DNA of 64,000 bases from DASUAS01 sp963720765 (lineage in GTDB: Bacteria; Actinomycetota; Acidimicrobiia; IMCC26256; DASPTH01). Below, piece after piece: positions 41,315-49,648 of this stretch; the first letter of the stretch is position 1; each line of letters starts with the position of its first letter. The stretch is from NCBI GenBank assembly GCA_963720765.1, contig CAVRGS010000001.1, positions 62,001 to 126,000 on the forward strand. The letters run 5' to 3'. The notes beneath the pieces are model-generated. The model was given only the letters and a program-made list of their open reading frames with translations, ran no database searches and was not told the origin of the DNA. A program made the translations under genes and the position numbers.

Positions 41315-42407
41315 ATGACGGATCGAGTGCCGAAGTACAAGGTGGTCGTGTGGGGGACGGGGAACGCGGGGCGACCGGCGATCCGGGCGGTGGCGGCACA
41401 TGCCGACCTCGAGCTCGTGGGCGTGGTCGTGTCGAATCCCGCGAAGATCGGTCGCGATGCCGGTGAGCTCGCGTTCATCGAGCCGCTCGGCGTGTCGGCG
41501 ACCGACGACACGAGCGTGGCGACGGGCGGGCGGCGTCGACGCGGTGGTGTACACCGCAACTGCCGACACCCGGCCCGACGAGGCCTTCGCCGACCTCGTC
41601 GCGTGCCTGGAGTCGGGGGCCAACGTGGTGTCCACCTCCTTCTATCCGTTGCTCCACCCTGCGAGCGCGCCGGCGCCGGTGACGGAGATGATCGAGCGCG
41701 CGTGCGCGAACGGCGACAGCTCGGTGTTCGTGTCGGGCATCGACCCCGGGTGGGCCCTCGACATCCTCCCGATCCTCGTGAGCGGGGTGAGTGCGGGCAT
41801 CGAGGAGATCCGGGTGCAGGAGATCTTCAACTACGCGCTCTACGACGCACCCGACGTCGTGCGCGAAGTGATCGGCTTCGGCGGGCCGATGGACCAGACC
41901 CCCTTGATGCTCTTGGACATCGGGCTGGAGATGGTGTGGGCACCGATGGTGCGCATCCTCGCCGACGCGCTGGACCTCGAGCTCGAGGACATCCGCATCC
42001 ACGTGGAGCGAAGAGCGCTGGAACGCACGATCGAGGTCGAGGGGATGGGCACGTTCGAGGAGGGGACGCAGGGTGCGTTCCGCTTCGAGGTGCAGGGCAT
42101 CGTCGATGGCCGTCCGCTGCTGGTCATGGAGCACATCACCCGCATCGACGACGACTGCGCGCCCGAGTGGCCCGGCTCACCCGAACCCGGTGGCGTGCAC
42201 CGCGTGCGCATCACCGGGCACCCGAACCTCGACGTGACCATCCACGGCACCGAGCCGGGGGAGCCCGGCGCGGCCGGGGGCGGGAACGCCACCGCGGCCA
42301 ATCGGATCGTGAACGCGATCCCGGCGGTGTGCCAAGCGCCTGCGGGGCCGGTGAGCCCGCTCGACCTCCCGCCGATCACGGGTGCCGCGCAGCTGCGGCG
42401 GCGCTGA
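41315..42407 (+). CDS. DapB/2,4-diaminopentanoate-dehydrogenase-like reductase, frameshifted
   Basis: NAD(P)-dependent reductase of about 364 residues. The Rossmann motif KVVVWGTGNAGRPAIRAV and VVVSNPAKIGRDAGEL resemble the dihydrodipicolinate-reductase-like proteins common in mycobacteria. At 41524-41533 (GGGCGGGC) the frame shifts; the next frame continues GVDAVVYTATADTRPDEAF and runs to the stop at 42407, including FVSGIDPGWALDILPILVSG. One extra base explains it. The true DapB substrate site is absent, so a lysine-pathway role is unlikely. Confidence 0.8.
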
Positions 42408-42411
42408 ACGA

Positions 42412-43239
42412 TCAGTCGGGGACGCGCAGGAGTCGCCGCGCGGTTCCCCCGAGAATCGCCGCCTTCTCGGCGTCGTCGAGCGAGCAGGCCTCGATCTGGG
42501 GGAGCAGGTGGCTGATGCGCTGCCCGACTGGGTGCGAGTAGAGGTCGGTGCCGAACACGACGCGCTCGGTGCCGAACCGGCGGGCGAAGTCCTCGATGAA
42601 GTCGAAGTTGTAGCTCAGGCTGGTGTCGAAGACGATGTTGGGCGCGACGTCGGCGACGAAGAAGCACTGCCGCGTCGCCTCGAACCCGCCGAACGCGTCC
42701 AAGGCGAGGATGGTGAGATCGGGCAGCTCGCGTGCGATCGACGCCAGCTTCCACAGCGCCTCCTCCGGTGTGTCGTCCATCGCGTGGATCACCGGGACGA
42801 GACCGCGCTCACCCATGCGTTCGAGGTAGCGGATGATCCACCGGCTGTCGAGCGAGACCCCCTGGAAGCGGGTGTGGAAGCTGATCGCGACGAGCCCGAG
42901 CTCGTCGGCGATGCGATCGATCTCGGCGTACGCGGCGGGTCCGTCGCGCGGTTCGACGATGCCACACGCCACCGGGAAGCGATCGGGAGTGCGGTCGCGG
43001 TACGCGGCGATCTCGTCGTTGACGATGCGGGTGTCGGCGAGCCCGCGCGGCCGCAGGTACCCGTGGCCGGGGATCACCATTGCCTGCCGTACGCCCCCCT
43101 CGCCCATGATCCGCAGCCGATCGGCGAGCTCGAGGGCGGCGAACTCCTCCCGCCCGTCGTCGCGCGGGTCGAGCACCCCGCCGAGTGCGTCGAACGCCCT
43201 TCCGACGTGGTGGTGCACGTCGAACACGTCATACGGCAC
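42412..43239 (-). CDS. Amidohydrolase family protein (COG2159 type, canonical HxH)
   Basis: TIM-barrel metal hydrolase of 275 residues, shorter than the other amidohydrolases here. The metal motif is FDVHHHVG (canonical HxH), with a barrel His in VAISFHTRF, another in VPVIHAMDD, and the last-strand Asp in VVFGTDLYSHPVG. Related proteins hydrolyse lactones or amides or decarboxylate. It follows the dioxygenase gene with a 3-base gap on the same strand and so is the last gene of the oxidoreductase operon that starts at 47685. GTG start at 43239. Confidence 0.9.
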   Translation of the reverse strand: MPYDVFDVHHHVGRAFDALGGVLDPRDDGREEFAALELADRLRIMGEGGVRQAMVIPGHGYLRPRGLADTRIVNDEIAAYRDRTPDRFPVACGIVEPRDGPAAYAEIDRIADELGLVAISFHTRFQGVSLDSRWIIRYLERMGERGLVPVIHAMDDTPEEALWKLASIARELPDLTILALDAFGGFEATRQCFFVADVAPNIVFDTSLSYNFDFIEDFARRFGTERVVFGTDLYSHPVGQRISHLLPQIEACSLDDAEKAAILGGTARRLLRVPD

Positions 43240-43242
43240 GCG

Positions 43243-44025
43243 TCACCGGACCCGTGGGCAGGCAGGCTCTGAGAGCGGTTCGCCCTCGACCAGCGACGCA
43301 TGGTGCGCCTTGCGCGGCGCGCCCGGCTTGATCCGGAACCGTGCGTCATCACCCGCGTAGCGAATGGACAGTGCGCGTCGAGCGCGGTCCGACGTGCTGT
43401 TCGGGAACGCTCCGTGGATCGTGCGCGCGTGGTGCACCACGATGTCGCCCGGCACGGTGTCGAAGTGCACGAGCGCCGGGTCGTCGGCGTGATCGGGGAC
43501 GTCGACGCCCTCGGTGCCGGGCAGCGACTCCGTCGTGACGAACAGGTTCGGCCGGTACGTGGTGCGATCGCGATGCGAGCCGCGCACGTAGCGCACCGCG
43601 CCGTTGTCGGCGTCGACGGGATCGAGGGGGATCCACACCGTGCACACCTGGTCGCCGTCGGCGTGGAAGTACGCGAGGTCCTGGTGGAAGACGGTGCGTT
43701 CGCGCGTGCCGGGCTCCTTCACCAGGACGCTGTCCTCGTACAGCCAGACCCGTTCGCTCCCCAGCAACTCGGCGACCAGCGCGGGCACCGGTGTGTCGCG
43801 CGCGAAGGCGAGGAACTCCGGCGAGGCGACCCAGTGATCGGTACCGGCGCGGAACTGTCCGCGCGGCGAACCGCGTTCAGGGCGCGCCTCGGCCATGGCG
43901 CTGAGGTTCACCACGAGCGGGGTGTCGACCTCGCGATCGACCGCGGCGCGCATTCGTTCGAGCCATGCGGCGTCGAGCACGCCGCGGAGGCAGACGACCC
44001 CATCTCGTTCGAACGCGTCGTTCAA
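43243..44025 (-). CDS. Phytanoyl-CoA-dioxygenase (PhyH) family protein
   Basis: Fe(II)/2-oxoglutarate hydroxylase, 260 residues. The iron ligands are H and D in VFHQDLAYFHADGD and the distal His in HHARTIHGAFPNS, with the 2-oxoglutarate Arg in ARRALSIRY. PhyH enzymes add a hydroxyl next to the carboxyl/thioester carbon (alpha-hydroxylation) or act on other lipids and small molecules. The start is TTG 44025, which overlaps the stop of the D-hydroxyacid dehydrogenase gene (TTGA), so the two are translationally coupled. No ATG or GTG is available nearby in the frame. Confidence 0.88.
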   Translation of the reverse strand: MNDAFERDGVVCLRGVLDAAWLERMRAAVDREVDTPLVVNLSAMAEARPERGSPRGQFRAGTDHWVASPEFLAFARDTPVPALVAELLGSERVWLYEDSVLVKEPGTRERTVFHQDLAYFHADGDQVCTVWIPLDPVDADNGAVRYVRGSHRDRTTYRPNLFVTTESLPGTEGVDVPDHADDPALVHFDTVPGDIVVHHARTIHGAFPNSTSDRARRALSIRYAGDDARFRIKPGAPRKAHHASLVEGEPLSEPACPRVR

Positions 44026-45020
44026 TATCCCGCGGCGCGGTCGACGACGTTCCGGAGTCCCAGCCCGTGCGTGTAACGCTCGAGGTTGTCGGCGAACAAC
44101 GCGAGCAGCGTCTCGGTGTACCGGTCCTGGGCCGCCGAGCAGTGCGGGGAGATGAAGACGTTGGGCGCCGCCCACAGCGGGTCGTCGGCGGGCAGCGGCT
44201 CCTCGCGGGTGACGTCGAGGATGGCACCGGCGAGATGCCCAGACTCGAGGGCGGCGATCAGCGCAGGCTCGTCGACCAACGACCCGCGCCCGACGTTGCA
44301 GAAGAGCGCGCCCTCGCGCATCGACGCGAACGCGGCGGCGTCGAACAGGTTCTCGGTCTCGGCGGTGCCCGGTGCGCTCACGACGACCGCGTCGCACCGG
44401 CCGAGCACGTCGTGCAGATCGGCGGTGCCACGGAGCTCGTCCACCGCGGGGTGCGCCTGACCTTCCTTGTAGCTCCGACGGGTGCCGATCAGGTACATCC
44501 CGAACCCGCGGGCACGCTGGGCGACGGCGGTACCGATGGCGCCGAGGCCGATGATGCCGAGCGTGAGCCCCTCGACCGTGCGACCGAACTTCGGCCTCCA
44601 CTCGTGTCGTGCCTGCTCGTCGTCGATCTCGGGCAGGCGCTTCCACACCGACAGCAGACGGCTCATGGCGAACTCGGCGATGGGCGCGGCGGCGACGCCG
44701 GCGGCGTTGGTGATCGTCACCGTGTCGGGGAGTCCCGCATCGGCGAGGTGGTCGATGCCGGCGCCGATGGCCTGCACCCAGCGCAGGTCGGGGGCGAGCT
44801 CGGCGATGGGATCCGGGAGGTCGAGCGCCAGCGTCGCCTCGGCACGCGACCACACCGCGCGCGCCTCGTCGGTCAGCTCGTCGTCCTGATCGGGGAGGTG
44901 GTGCCCGAAGCGACCCAGGAACGGTTGGGCGACGAGCTCGAGGTCGGGAAAGCGCTCCCGCAACGGCGCGAGCATCGCGTCGTCGGCGTTCCAGGGAAAG
45001 GCCACGACGACGGTGGTCAT
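44022..45020 (-). CDS. D-isomer-specific 2-hydroxyacid dehydrogenase
   Basis: NAD(P)-dependent dehydrogenase, 332 residues. The NAD-binding loop is TLGIIGLGAIGTAVAQRA with R at TRRSYKEG in the following turn, suggesting NADP(H) or a broad preference. Catalytic residues: Arg in FCNVGRGSLVDE, Glu near REEPLPADDPLW, and His in FISPHCSAA. It interconverts a D-2-hydroxyacid and its 2-oxoacid. Its start overlaps the beta-subunit gene by ATGA and its stop overlaps the PhyH start, so it sits between 2-oxoacid oxidation and hydroxylation genes. Confidence 0.93.
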   Translation of the reverse strand: MTTVVVAFPWNADDAMLAPLRERFPDLELVAQPFLGRFGHHLPDQDDELTDEARAVWSRAEATLALDLPDPIAELAPDLRWVQAIGAGIDHLADAGLPDTVTITNAAGVAAAPIAEFAMSRLLSVWKRLPEIDDEQARHEWRPKFGRTVEGLTLGIIGLGAIGTAVAQRARGFGMYLIGTRRSYKEGQAHPAVDELRGTADLHDVLGRCDAVVVSAPGTAETENLFDAAAFASMREGALFCNVGRGSLVDEPALIAALESGHLAGAILDVTREEPLPADDPLWAAPNVFISPHCSAAQDRYTETLLALFADNLERYTHGLGLRNVVDRAAGY

Positions 45021-45805
45021 GCGTGCACGTCCTTCAGGACACCGGGCGCGTGGACGGGGGCCAACGTCGCATTGAGGTAGTCGGGCGCGGCTTCGGTCTC
45101 CACGAACCAACCGGTCGGGCACATGGTGAGGATCTCGACGAAGGAGAAGCCGCGTCGCGCTTCTTGCGTCTCGAGCGCGCGGCGGATCATCTTCTTGGTT
45201 CTCGCCACGTTGCCCGCGTTGTTCACCGCCCCGCGCGCCACGTACGCCGCCCCGTCGAGCTCGGCGATGAGGTTGCTCACCCGGATCGGGAAGCCGTGCT
45301 GCTCCGCGTCGCGCCCGTCGAGCGTGTTCTTCGTGCGCTGTCCGAGGGCAGTGGTCGCAGTCATGTGGCCGCCGGTCTCACCGAACACGCCGTTGTCGAG
45401 CATGAAGCACGTGACGTTCTCGCCGCGGGCCGCGGTGTGCAGCACCTCCTGCAGGCCTTCGTTCACCATGTCGCCGTCGCCCTGCAGCGTGATGACGAGG
45501 TTCTCGGGCCTGGCCCGCTTCGCCCCGGTGGCCAGCGAGGGTGCCCGCCCGTGCAGCGCCTGCAGCACCTCGATGTCGAGCGAGTTGGCGAATGCGGTGT
45601 AGCAGCCGATCCCGATGACGCCGATGGTGCGGTGCGCGGCCCCCACCTCCTCGATGGCCTCGAGGATGGCGCGCAGGGCGACCGGCTCACCGCACCCGGG
45701 ACAGAGGCTGTGCTCCGCGACGTCGAGGAGCGACGGCCCGAAATCGTCGACGAGGTGCGCGGGTTCCGTGGGCGGGACGTCCGTGACGAGGAATCGATCA
45801 ACCAT
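45017..45805 (-). CDS. 2-oxoacid:ferredoxin oxidoreductase, beta subunit
   Basis: ThDP-binding subunit, 262 residues. Cys ligands of a 4Fe-4S cluster lie in SLCPGCGEP, GIGCYTAF and TMCPTGW; the ThDP motif is LQGDGDMVNEGLQE with the Mg site completed by MLDNGVFGETGGH. It performs oxidative decarboxylation of a 2-oxoacid to acyl-CoA with the other subunits. The Cys array is complete, so the enzyme is likely functional. It overlaps the alpha gene by 8 bases and the dehydrogenase by ATGA. Substrate type (2-oxoglutarate, branched-chain or other) cannot be told from the motif. Confidence 0.93.
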   Translation of the reverse strand: MVDRFLVTDVPPTEPAHLVDDFGPSLLDVAEHSLCPGCGEPVALRAILEAIEEVGAAHRTIGVIGIGCYTAFANSLDIEVLQALHGRAPSLATGAKRARPENLVITLQGDGDMVNEGLQEVLHTAARGENVTCFMLDNGVFGETGGHMTATTALGQRTKNTLDGRDAEQHGFPIRVSNLIAELDGAAYVARGAVNNAGNVARTKKMIRRALETQEARRGFSFVEILTMCPTGWFVETEAAPDYLNATLAPVHAPGVLKDVHA

Positions 45806-46865
45806 CCAGAACCTCCAAGAGCCGGTCGCGCAGGTAGTCGCCGTCGAGGTCGGGGGCGATGCCGAAGCCGGAGCTGTCGAGGCTCAGCCGCCCGACGAAC
45901 CGGACCGCGACGGTGCCGGCCAGCGCGAGCCGGACGTCGTCCACCATCTGGCCCTGGCTGTTCTCGTACACCGCGACCGTGCGTGCACCACGCGCGGCGT
46001 CGGCCAGGATCTCGCTCGGGAACGGAAGCAGTGTGATCGGTCGCACGTACCCGATGCGCGCGCCTTCGGCCCGGAGACGCCTCACCGCGGCGCGTACGTA
46101 CTTGGCGGGCGTGCCGAAGGCCACGACCACCACGTCCGCGTCGTCGCAGCCCTCGGTCTCGGCGAGTGGCGCGATGCCGGCGAGCATGGCTTCGGTGGCG
46201 CGCGCGCACTCCACGAGATGATGCGCGTAGCTGCTGGTGGCGCCGGGTTGGCCGGAACCGAGCGGCGACACGAGGCGGGCGTGGCCGGTGCCGCTCGTCG
46301 CCCCGGTCAGCGCCCACTCGTCGGCGGAGAGCGGCTCACGCTCGACGGGCGTGATGTCGACCGAGCTCGCGGTGTGCGCGAGGTAGTAGTCGCCGAACAG
46401 GAGCACCGGGTTGCGCCACCGGTACGCGAGCTCGAACGCGAGCTGGGTCAGGGTGATCGCCTCGGGCACGTCCATCGGGGCGAGGACGGGCATGCGCGAG
46501 TCGCCGTGACCGGGGCCGCGGGTGGCCTGCCAGTAGTCGCCCTGCGCGCGGGCCATGTTGAGCACCACGAGAGGGATGCGGGCGAGCGTCGCCTCACTGA
46601 GCGACTCCTGCATGAGCGACAGGCCCTGGCCGGTCGAGCCGGTGGCACTCGGCACACCGGTGGCCGCCGCGCCCCATGCCATCCCGACCGCCTCGAGCTC
46701 GCTCTCGGCGTTCATGCAGGTGCCGCCGACCTCGGGCAGCTTGGTCGCCATGTGCTCGAGCACCTCGGTGAACGGCGTCATGGGGTAGCCGCTGAAGAAG
46801 CGACACCCGGCCGCGACCATGGCGTCGGCGATCGCTTCCGAGCCTTCGAGCAGGGCGACTGTCAT
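45798..46865 (-). CDS. 2-oxoacid:ferredoxin oxidoreductase, alpha subunit
   Basis: Alpha subunit, 355 residues. The Pyr domain has GCRFFSGYPMTPFTEVLEHM (the YPxTP motif), NAESELEAVGMAWGAAATGV and the substrate region GSTGQGLSLMQESLSEA. A transketolase C-terminal-like domain II follows (VVVVAFGTPAKYVRAAV, RPITLLPFPSEIL). The usual GSGP-type loop is GSTGQG here. Overlaps the ferredoxin-like subunit gene at its 5' end by ATGA and the beta gene at its 3' end, giving the order gamma-delta-alpha-beta. Confidence 0.93.
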   Translation of the reverse strand: MTVALLEGSEAIADAMVAAGCRFFSGYPMTPFTEVLEHMATKLPEVGGTCMNAESELEAVGMAWGAAATGVPSATGSTGQGLSLMQESLSEATLARIPLVVLNMARAQGDYWQATRGPGHGDSRMPVLAPMDVPEAITLTQLAFELAYRWRNPVLLFGDYYLAHTASSVDITPVEREPLSADEWALTGATSGTGHARLVSPLGSGQPGATSSYAHHLVECARATEAMLAGIAPLAETEGCDDADVVVVAFGTPAKYVRAAVRRLRAEGARIGYVRPITLLPFPSEILADAARGARTVAVYENSQGQMVDDVRLALAGTVAVRFVGRLSLDSSGFGIAPDLDGDYLRDRLLEVLDG

Positions 46866-47107
46866 ACGGTGATCTCCAGGGGCCGCTCGTACTTGTAGAC
46901 CTGGAAGCAGAAGTCGGGACAGATCTGCGCGCACGCCTGGCACCCGGTGCACCCCGCGACCAGGCGCGGATAGCGGTAGCCGCGGGTGTTCACGTCGTGC
47001 ACGGTCATCTCGAGGACACGTGGCGGGCACGCGTCGATGCAGAGGTCGCAGCCCTTGCACGCCTCGACGTCGATCACCACCGTGCCGCGCGTCAGCACCG
47101 TCGTCAT
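46862..47107 (-). CDS. 2-oxoacid:ferredoxin oxidoreductase, ferredoxin-like delta subunit
   Basis: 81-residue protein with two 4Fe-4S motifs: CKGCDLCIDACP (Cys 17, 20, 23, 27) and CTGCQACAQICP (Cys 53, 56, 59, 63); an extra Cys67 follows. It passes electrons from the ThDP site to the external acceptor. Overlaps the gamma gene (4 bases) and the alpha gene (ATGA). It begins with VVIDVEACKGC as in KorD/PorD-type subunits. Confidence 0.95.
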   Translation of the reverse strand: MTTVLTRGTVVIDVEACKGCDLCIDACPPRVLEMTVHDVNTRGYRYPRLVAGCTGCQACAQICPDFCFQVYKYERPLEITV

Positions 47108-47685
47108 GCCGGCACCTCCCTCTCGATCCACGCGGGGGAGAGGTCGCGGGGTGCGAACTCGAAGCCCACACCGATGGCGGCGACGTTCCGCGCCACGTGC
47201 TGCGTCCGGTACGAGGGCAGCGAATCGCCGACCGCCGCCTCGAGCGAGTCGAGCGCGACCATCCCGGTGACGGCGACGTACGCACCGAGCATGATCATCG
47301 AGGCGGTCATGACGTTGCCGAGATCGACCGCGAGATCGGTGGCCGGCACCTCGACCACTTGGTGCTCGTCTGCGTCGAAGGAGCCCTCGAACACGGTCGA
47401 GTTGACCAGCACCAGGCTGCCGGGGCGCAGCTTCGCCCGCGTCGGCTCGGAGAAGTCGTGGTGCATGAAGATCGCCGACCACGTCTCGGCCACCGTCGGG
47501 GGAGCGCCGATGGCGCCGTCGGCCAGCACCAGCGTCGCCTCGGTGTTGCCGCCCCGCATCATCCCGCCGTAGCTGCCGAACATCTGGGCCGAGCGGCCCT
47601 CGGCGATGGCCGCCCGGGCCAGCACCTGCGCGGCGAGCTGCACGCCCTGGCCGCCGATCCCGGTGAGCACGAGCTCTCGCTCCAT
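47104..47685 (-). CDS. 2-oxoacid:ferredoxin oxidoreductase, gamma subunit
   Basis: Gamma subunit of 193 residues. It starts LVLTGIGGQGVQLAAQVLAR (family motif GxGGQG) and continues MFGSYGGMMRGGNTEATLVL, the SYGxxxRGG motif of KorC/PorC. It binds CoA and forms part of the acceptor interface. First gene of the operon; ATG 47685 follows GGGGGAGGA. Upstream is the TetR operator region, so the operon is likely controlled by the TetR protein. Confidence 0.95.
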   Translation of the reverse strand: MERELVLTGIGGQGVQLAAQVLARAAIAEGRSAQMFGSYGGMMRGGNTEATLVLADGAIGAPPTVAETWSAIFMHHDFSEPTRAKLRPGSLVLVNSTVFEGSFDADEHQVVEVPATDLAVDLGNVMTASMIMLGAYVAVTGMVALDSLEAAVGDSLPSYRTQHVARNVAAIGVGFEFAPRDLSPAWIEREVPA

Positions 47686-47719
47686 CGTCGTCCTCCCCCC
47701 GCTCGTCGGTGCCGCAGAG

Positions 47720-47742
47720 TACCGTTCTGAACGTAACAGAAC
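47720..47742. promoter_or_regulatory. Divergent promoters with TetR operator-like palindrome
   Basis: GTTCTG, 7-base spacer, CAGAAC at 47724-47742 is a perfect 6-bp inverted repeat. It overlaps a plus-strand -10 box TACCGT (47720-47725) for the TetR gene and a minus-strand -10 box TACGTT (47730-47735) for the oxidoreductase operon. A dimeric TetR bound here would block both. Confidence 0.6.
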
Positions 47743-47770
47743 AGTGATCTCGACACACGGGAGCAGTGCT

Positions 47771-48433
47771 GTGGCCAACGAGCTGCAGGGAGGCGACCTG
47801 CGGGGGACCTTGGCCCAGCGGGCGGTCGACCGTTCGCTGGGCGACCGGCGCACCCAGTACGCCGACGAGATCCAACGGGTGCTCGAGACCACGTACGACC
47901 TGATCGAGCGCACCGGCGACGTCGACCCCTCGCTCCGGGAGATCCTGGCCGAGACCGGCCTCTCCACTCAGGCCTTCTACCGGTACTTCCAGTCGAAGGA
48001 CGAGCTGTTCCTCCTGCTGCTCGACGACGGACGGCGGCGGATCCTCGCCACCCTCGAGCGTCGGATGCAGCGGGTCGACACGCCCGAGGCCCGGGTGCGG
48101 GCGTGGATCGAGGGCGTGCTCGCCCAGGCGAGCGATGCCCGCGCCGCCGGTCGCACGCGGCCGTTCGTGACCGACCGGGACCGGCTGGCCGAGGCGTTCC
48201 CGCGTGAGCAACAGGCGTCGGTCGACCTGCTGGTCGACCTCCTCGCGTCCGCCATCGTGTCGCTGCACGGACGGGCGAGCGCGCGCGACGATGCCGTCGT
48301 CGTGTACCGCGCCGCGTTCACCACGTTGCACGATCACCTGCTCCACGGCACCCGACCCACCGCCGCCGAGACCGACCACCTGGTGCGGTTCTGCCTCCAG
48401 GGCATCGGTGGCGACCGAGAGGAGAAGTCATGA
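47771..48433 (+). CDS. TetR-family regulator
   Basis: TetR protein of 220 residues. The DNA-binding domain occupies about residues 35-80: LIERTGDVDPSLREILAETG and LSTQAFYRYFQSKDELFLLL. The ligand domain is helical and ends CLQGIGGDREEKS. GTG 47771 has GGGAG at a suitable distance; GTG 47744 is an alternative inside the operator. The gene is divergent from the oxidoreductase operon and coupled to the cupin gene by ATGA, so it likely represses both arms and responds to a pathway intermediate (perhaps an acyl-CoA). Confidence 0.92.
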   Translation: MANELQGGDLRGTLAQRAVDRSLGDRRTQYADEIQRVLETTYDLIERTGDVDPSLREILAETGLSTQAFYRYFQSKDELFLLLLDDGRRRILATLERRMQRVDTPEARVRAWIEGVLAQASDARAAGRTRPFVTDRDRLAEAFPREQQASVDLLVDLLASAIVSLHGRASARDDAVVVYRAAFTTLHDHLLHGTRPTAAETDHLVRFCLQGIGGDREEKS

Positions 48434-48768
48434 GCGACCAGACGCCCGTGCCGTTGGACGGACGCTTGGGACCGATGGGCGACACGGTCGTGTTCGAGAA
48501 CGATCGCGTGCGCATCTGGGAGCTCGAGCTCCCGCCCGGCGCCGACAGCAACGTGCACCAGCACGAGCTCGACTACATCCTCGTGATCCTCGGCGGCGAC
48601 CGCGTGGCCGCGGTGCAAGAGCCCGACAGCAACAGCGCGCTGCCGCCGTACTTCGAGAGCGCGGTGACGCCGGGCCAGGCGGTGTTCGTGGAACGCGGCG
48701 GCATCGAGATCGCCCGCAACGTGGGCTCCGAGCCGTACCACGAGTTCATCATCGAGCTGAAGGACTGA
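48430..48768 (+). CDS. Cupin domain protein
   Basis: Single small cupin of 112 residues. The motif region reads NVHQHELDYILVILGGD, giving two His and further acidic residues for a metal; the second motif is partly degenerate (FVERGGIEIARNVGSEPYHE). The family includes isomerases, dioxygenases and sensor proteins. Coupled to the TetR gene by ATGA and followed after 5 bases by the SDR gene. Confidence 0.85.
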   Translation: MSDQTPVPLDGRLGPMGDTVVFENDRVRIWELELPPGADSNVHQHELDYILVILGGDRVAAVQEPDSNSALPPYFESAVTPGQAVFVERGGIEIARNVGSEPYHEFIIELKD

Positions 48769-48773
48769 ACGAG

Positions 48774-49592
48774 ATGGCGACGATCGACCTCGGTCTGGCA
48801 GGCAAGCGCATCCTCGTCCTCGGTGGCGGCCAGGGCATGGGCGAGAGCACGTCCACGTTGCTGGCCGGCGCCGGCGCGACGGTTGCCGTCGCCGACGTCG
48901 AGGCGGAGCGTGCCGAACGCGTCGCCACGGCGGTCGGCGGCTTCCCGCTGGTGGTCGACGTCACCGACGACGACGCGCTGGTCGCCGCGATCGCGCGCAC
49001 CGAATCGGAGCTCGGTCCGCTCGACGGGCTCGTCACCATCATCGGCATGGCCGCGTGGGCACGACTGGTCGACATGACCACCGAGACGTGGGACCTCGAT
49101 CACCGTCGCAACGTCCGCTACTTCTTCCTCGCCGCACGCGAGGTGGCGCGCTCGCTCATCGCCCGCGGCGCGCCGGGGTCGATCGTGTGCGTGGCGTCGA
49201 TCGACGGGATCCGCTCGGCCGCGGGCCACGCGTCGTACGGCGCGGCGAAGGCCGGCCTCGTGAACCTCGTGAAGACCATGACCGCCGAGTGGTCGGGCCA
49301 CGGCATCCGCGTCAACGCGATCGCACCGGGCGCCATGATCACGCCCCGCATCCCGGAGCGGTCGGCTGCGGAGGAAGCGGAGATGATGGCGACGGTACCG
49401 ATGCACCGGCGCGGCACCACCGACGACATCGGCAAGGCGGCGCTGTTCTTCCTCTCCGACCTGTCGACGTACGTGAGCGGTCAGACGCTGGCCGTCGACG
49501 GCGGCTTCACCGCGGTGGGTCCGATCGACTACACCGCCAACCTGCCCCTGGTGGACGTGTCGGGTCCCGGGGGGACGATCGGCGTCGACTGA
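48774..49592 (+). CDS. SDR-family dehydrogenase
   Basis: Short-chain dehydrogenase of 272 residues. The cofactor loop reads LVLGGGQGMGEST instead of the usual TGxxxGxG, but keeps its three glycines. The catalytic Ser is in CVASIDG, and the Y-G-A-A-K pair in SYGAAKAGLVNL. VADVEAERAE after the second strand suggests NAD. Third gene of the plus-strand arm, 5 bases after the cupin stop. Confidence 0.9.
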   Translation: MATIDLGLAGKRILVLGGGQGMGESTSTLLAGAGATVAVADVEAERAERVATAVGGFPLVVDVTDDDALVAAIARTESELGPLDGLVTIIGMAAWARLVDMTTETWDLDHRRNVRYFFLAAREVARSLIARGAPGSIVCVASIDGIRSAAGHASYGAAKAGLVNLVKTMTAEWSGHGIRVNAIAPGAMITPRIPERSAAEEAEMMATVPMHRRGTTDDIGKAALFFLSDLSTYVSGQTLAVDGGFTAVGPIDYTANLPLVDVSGPGGTIGVD

Positions 49593-49635
49593 GACGGTGG
49601 TGCGCGCGCAGTGGTGGAAGCTGCGCGCACCGTCG

Positions 49636-49641
49636 TAGCGT
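49636..49641 (+). promoter_or_regulatory. -10 box TAGCGT, leaderless start
   Basis: TAGCGT ends 7 nt before ATG 49649 in the 56-base gap after the SDR gene; a second promoter inside the plus-strand arm. Confidence 0.45.
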
Positions 49642-49648
49642 GCGACGC

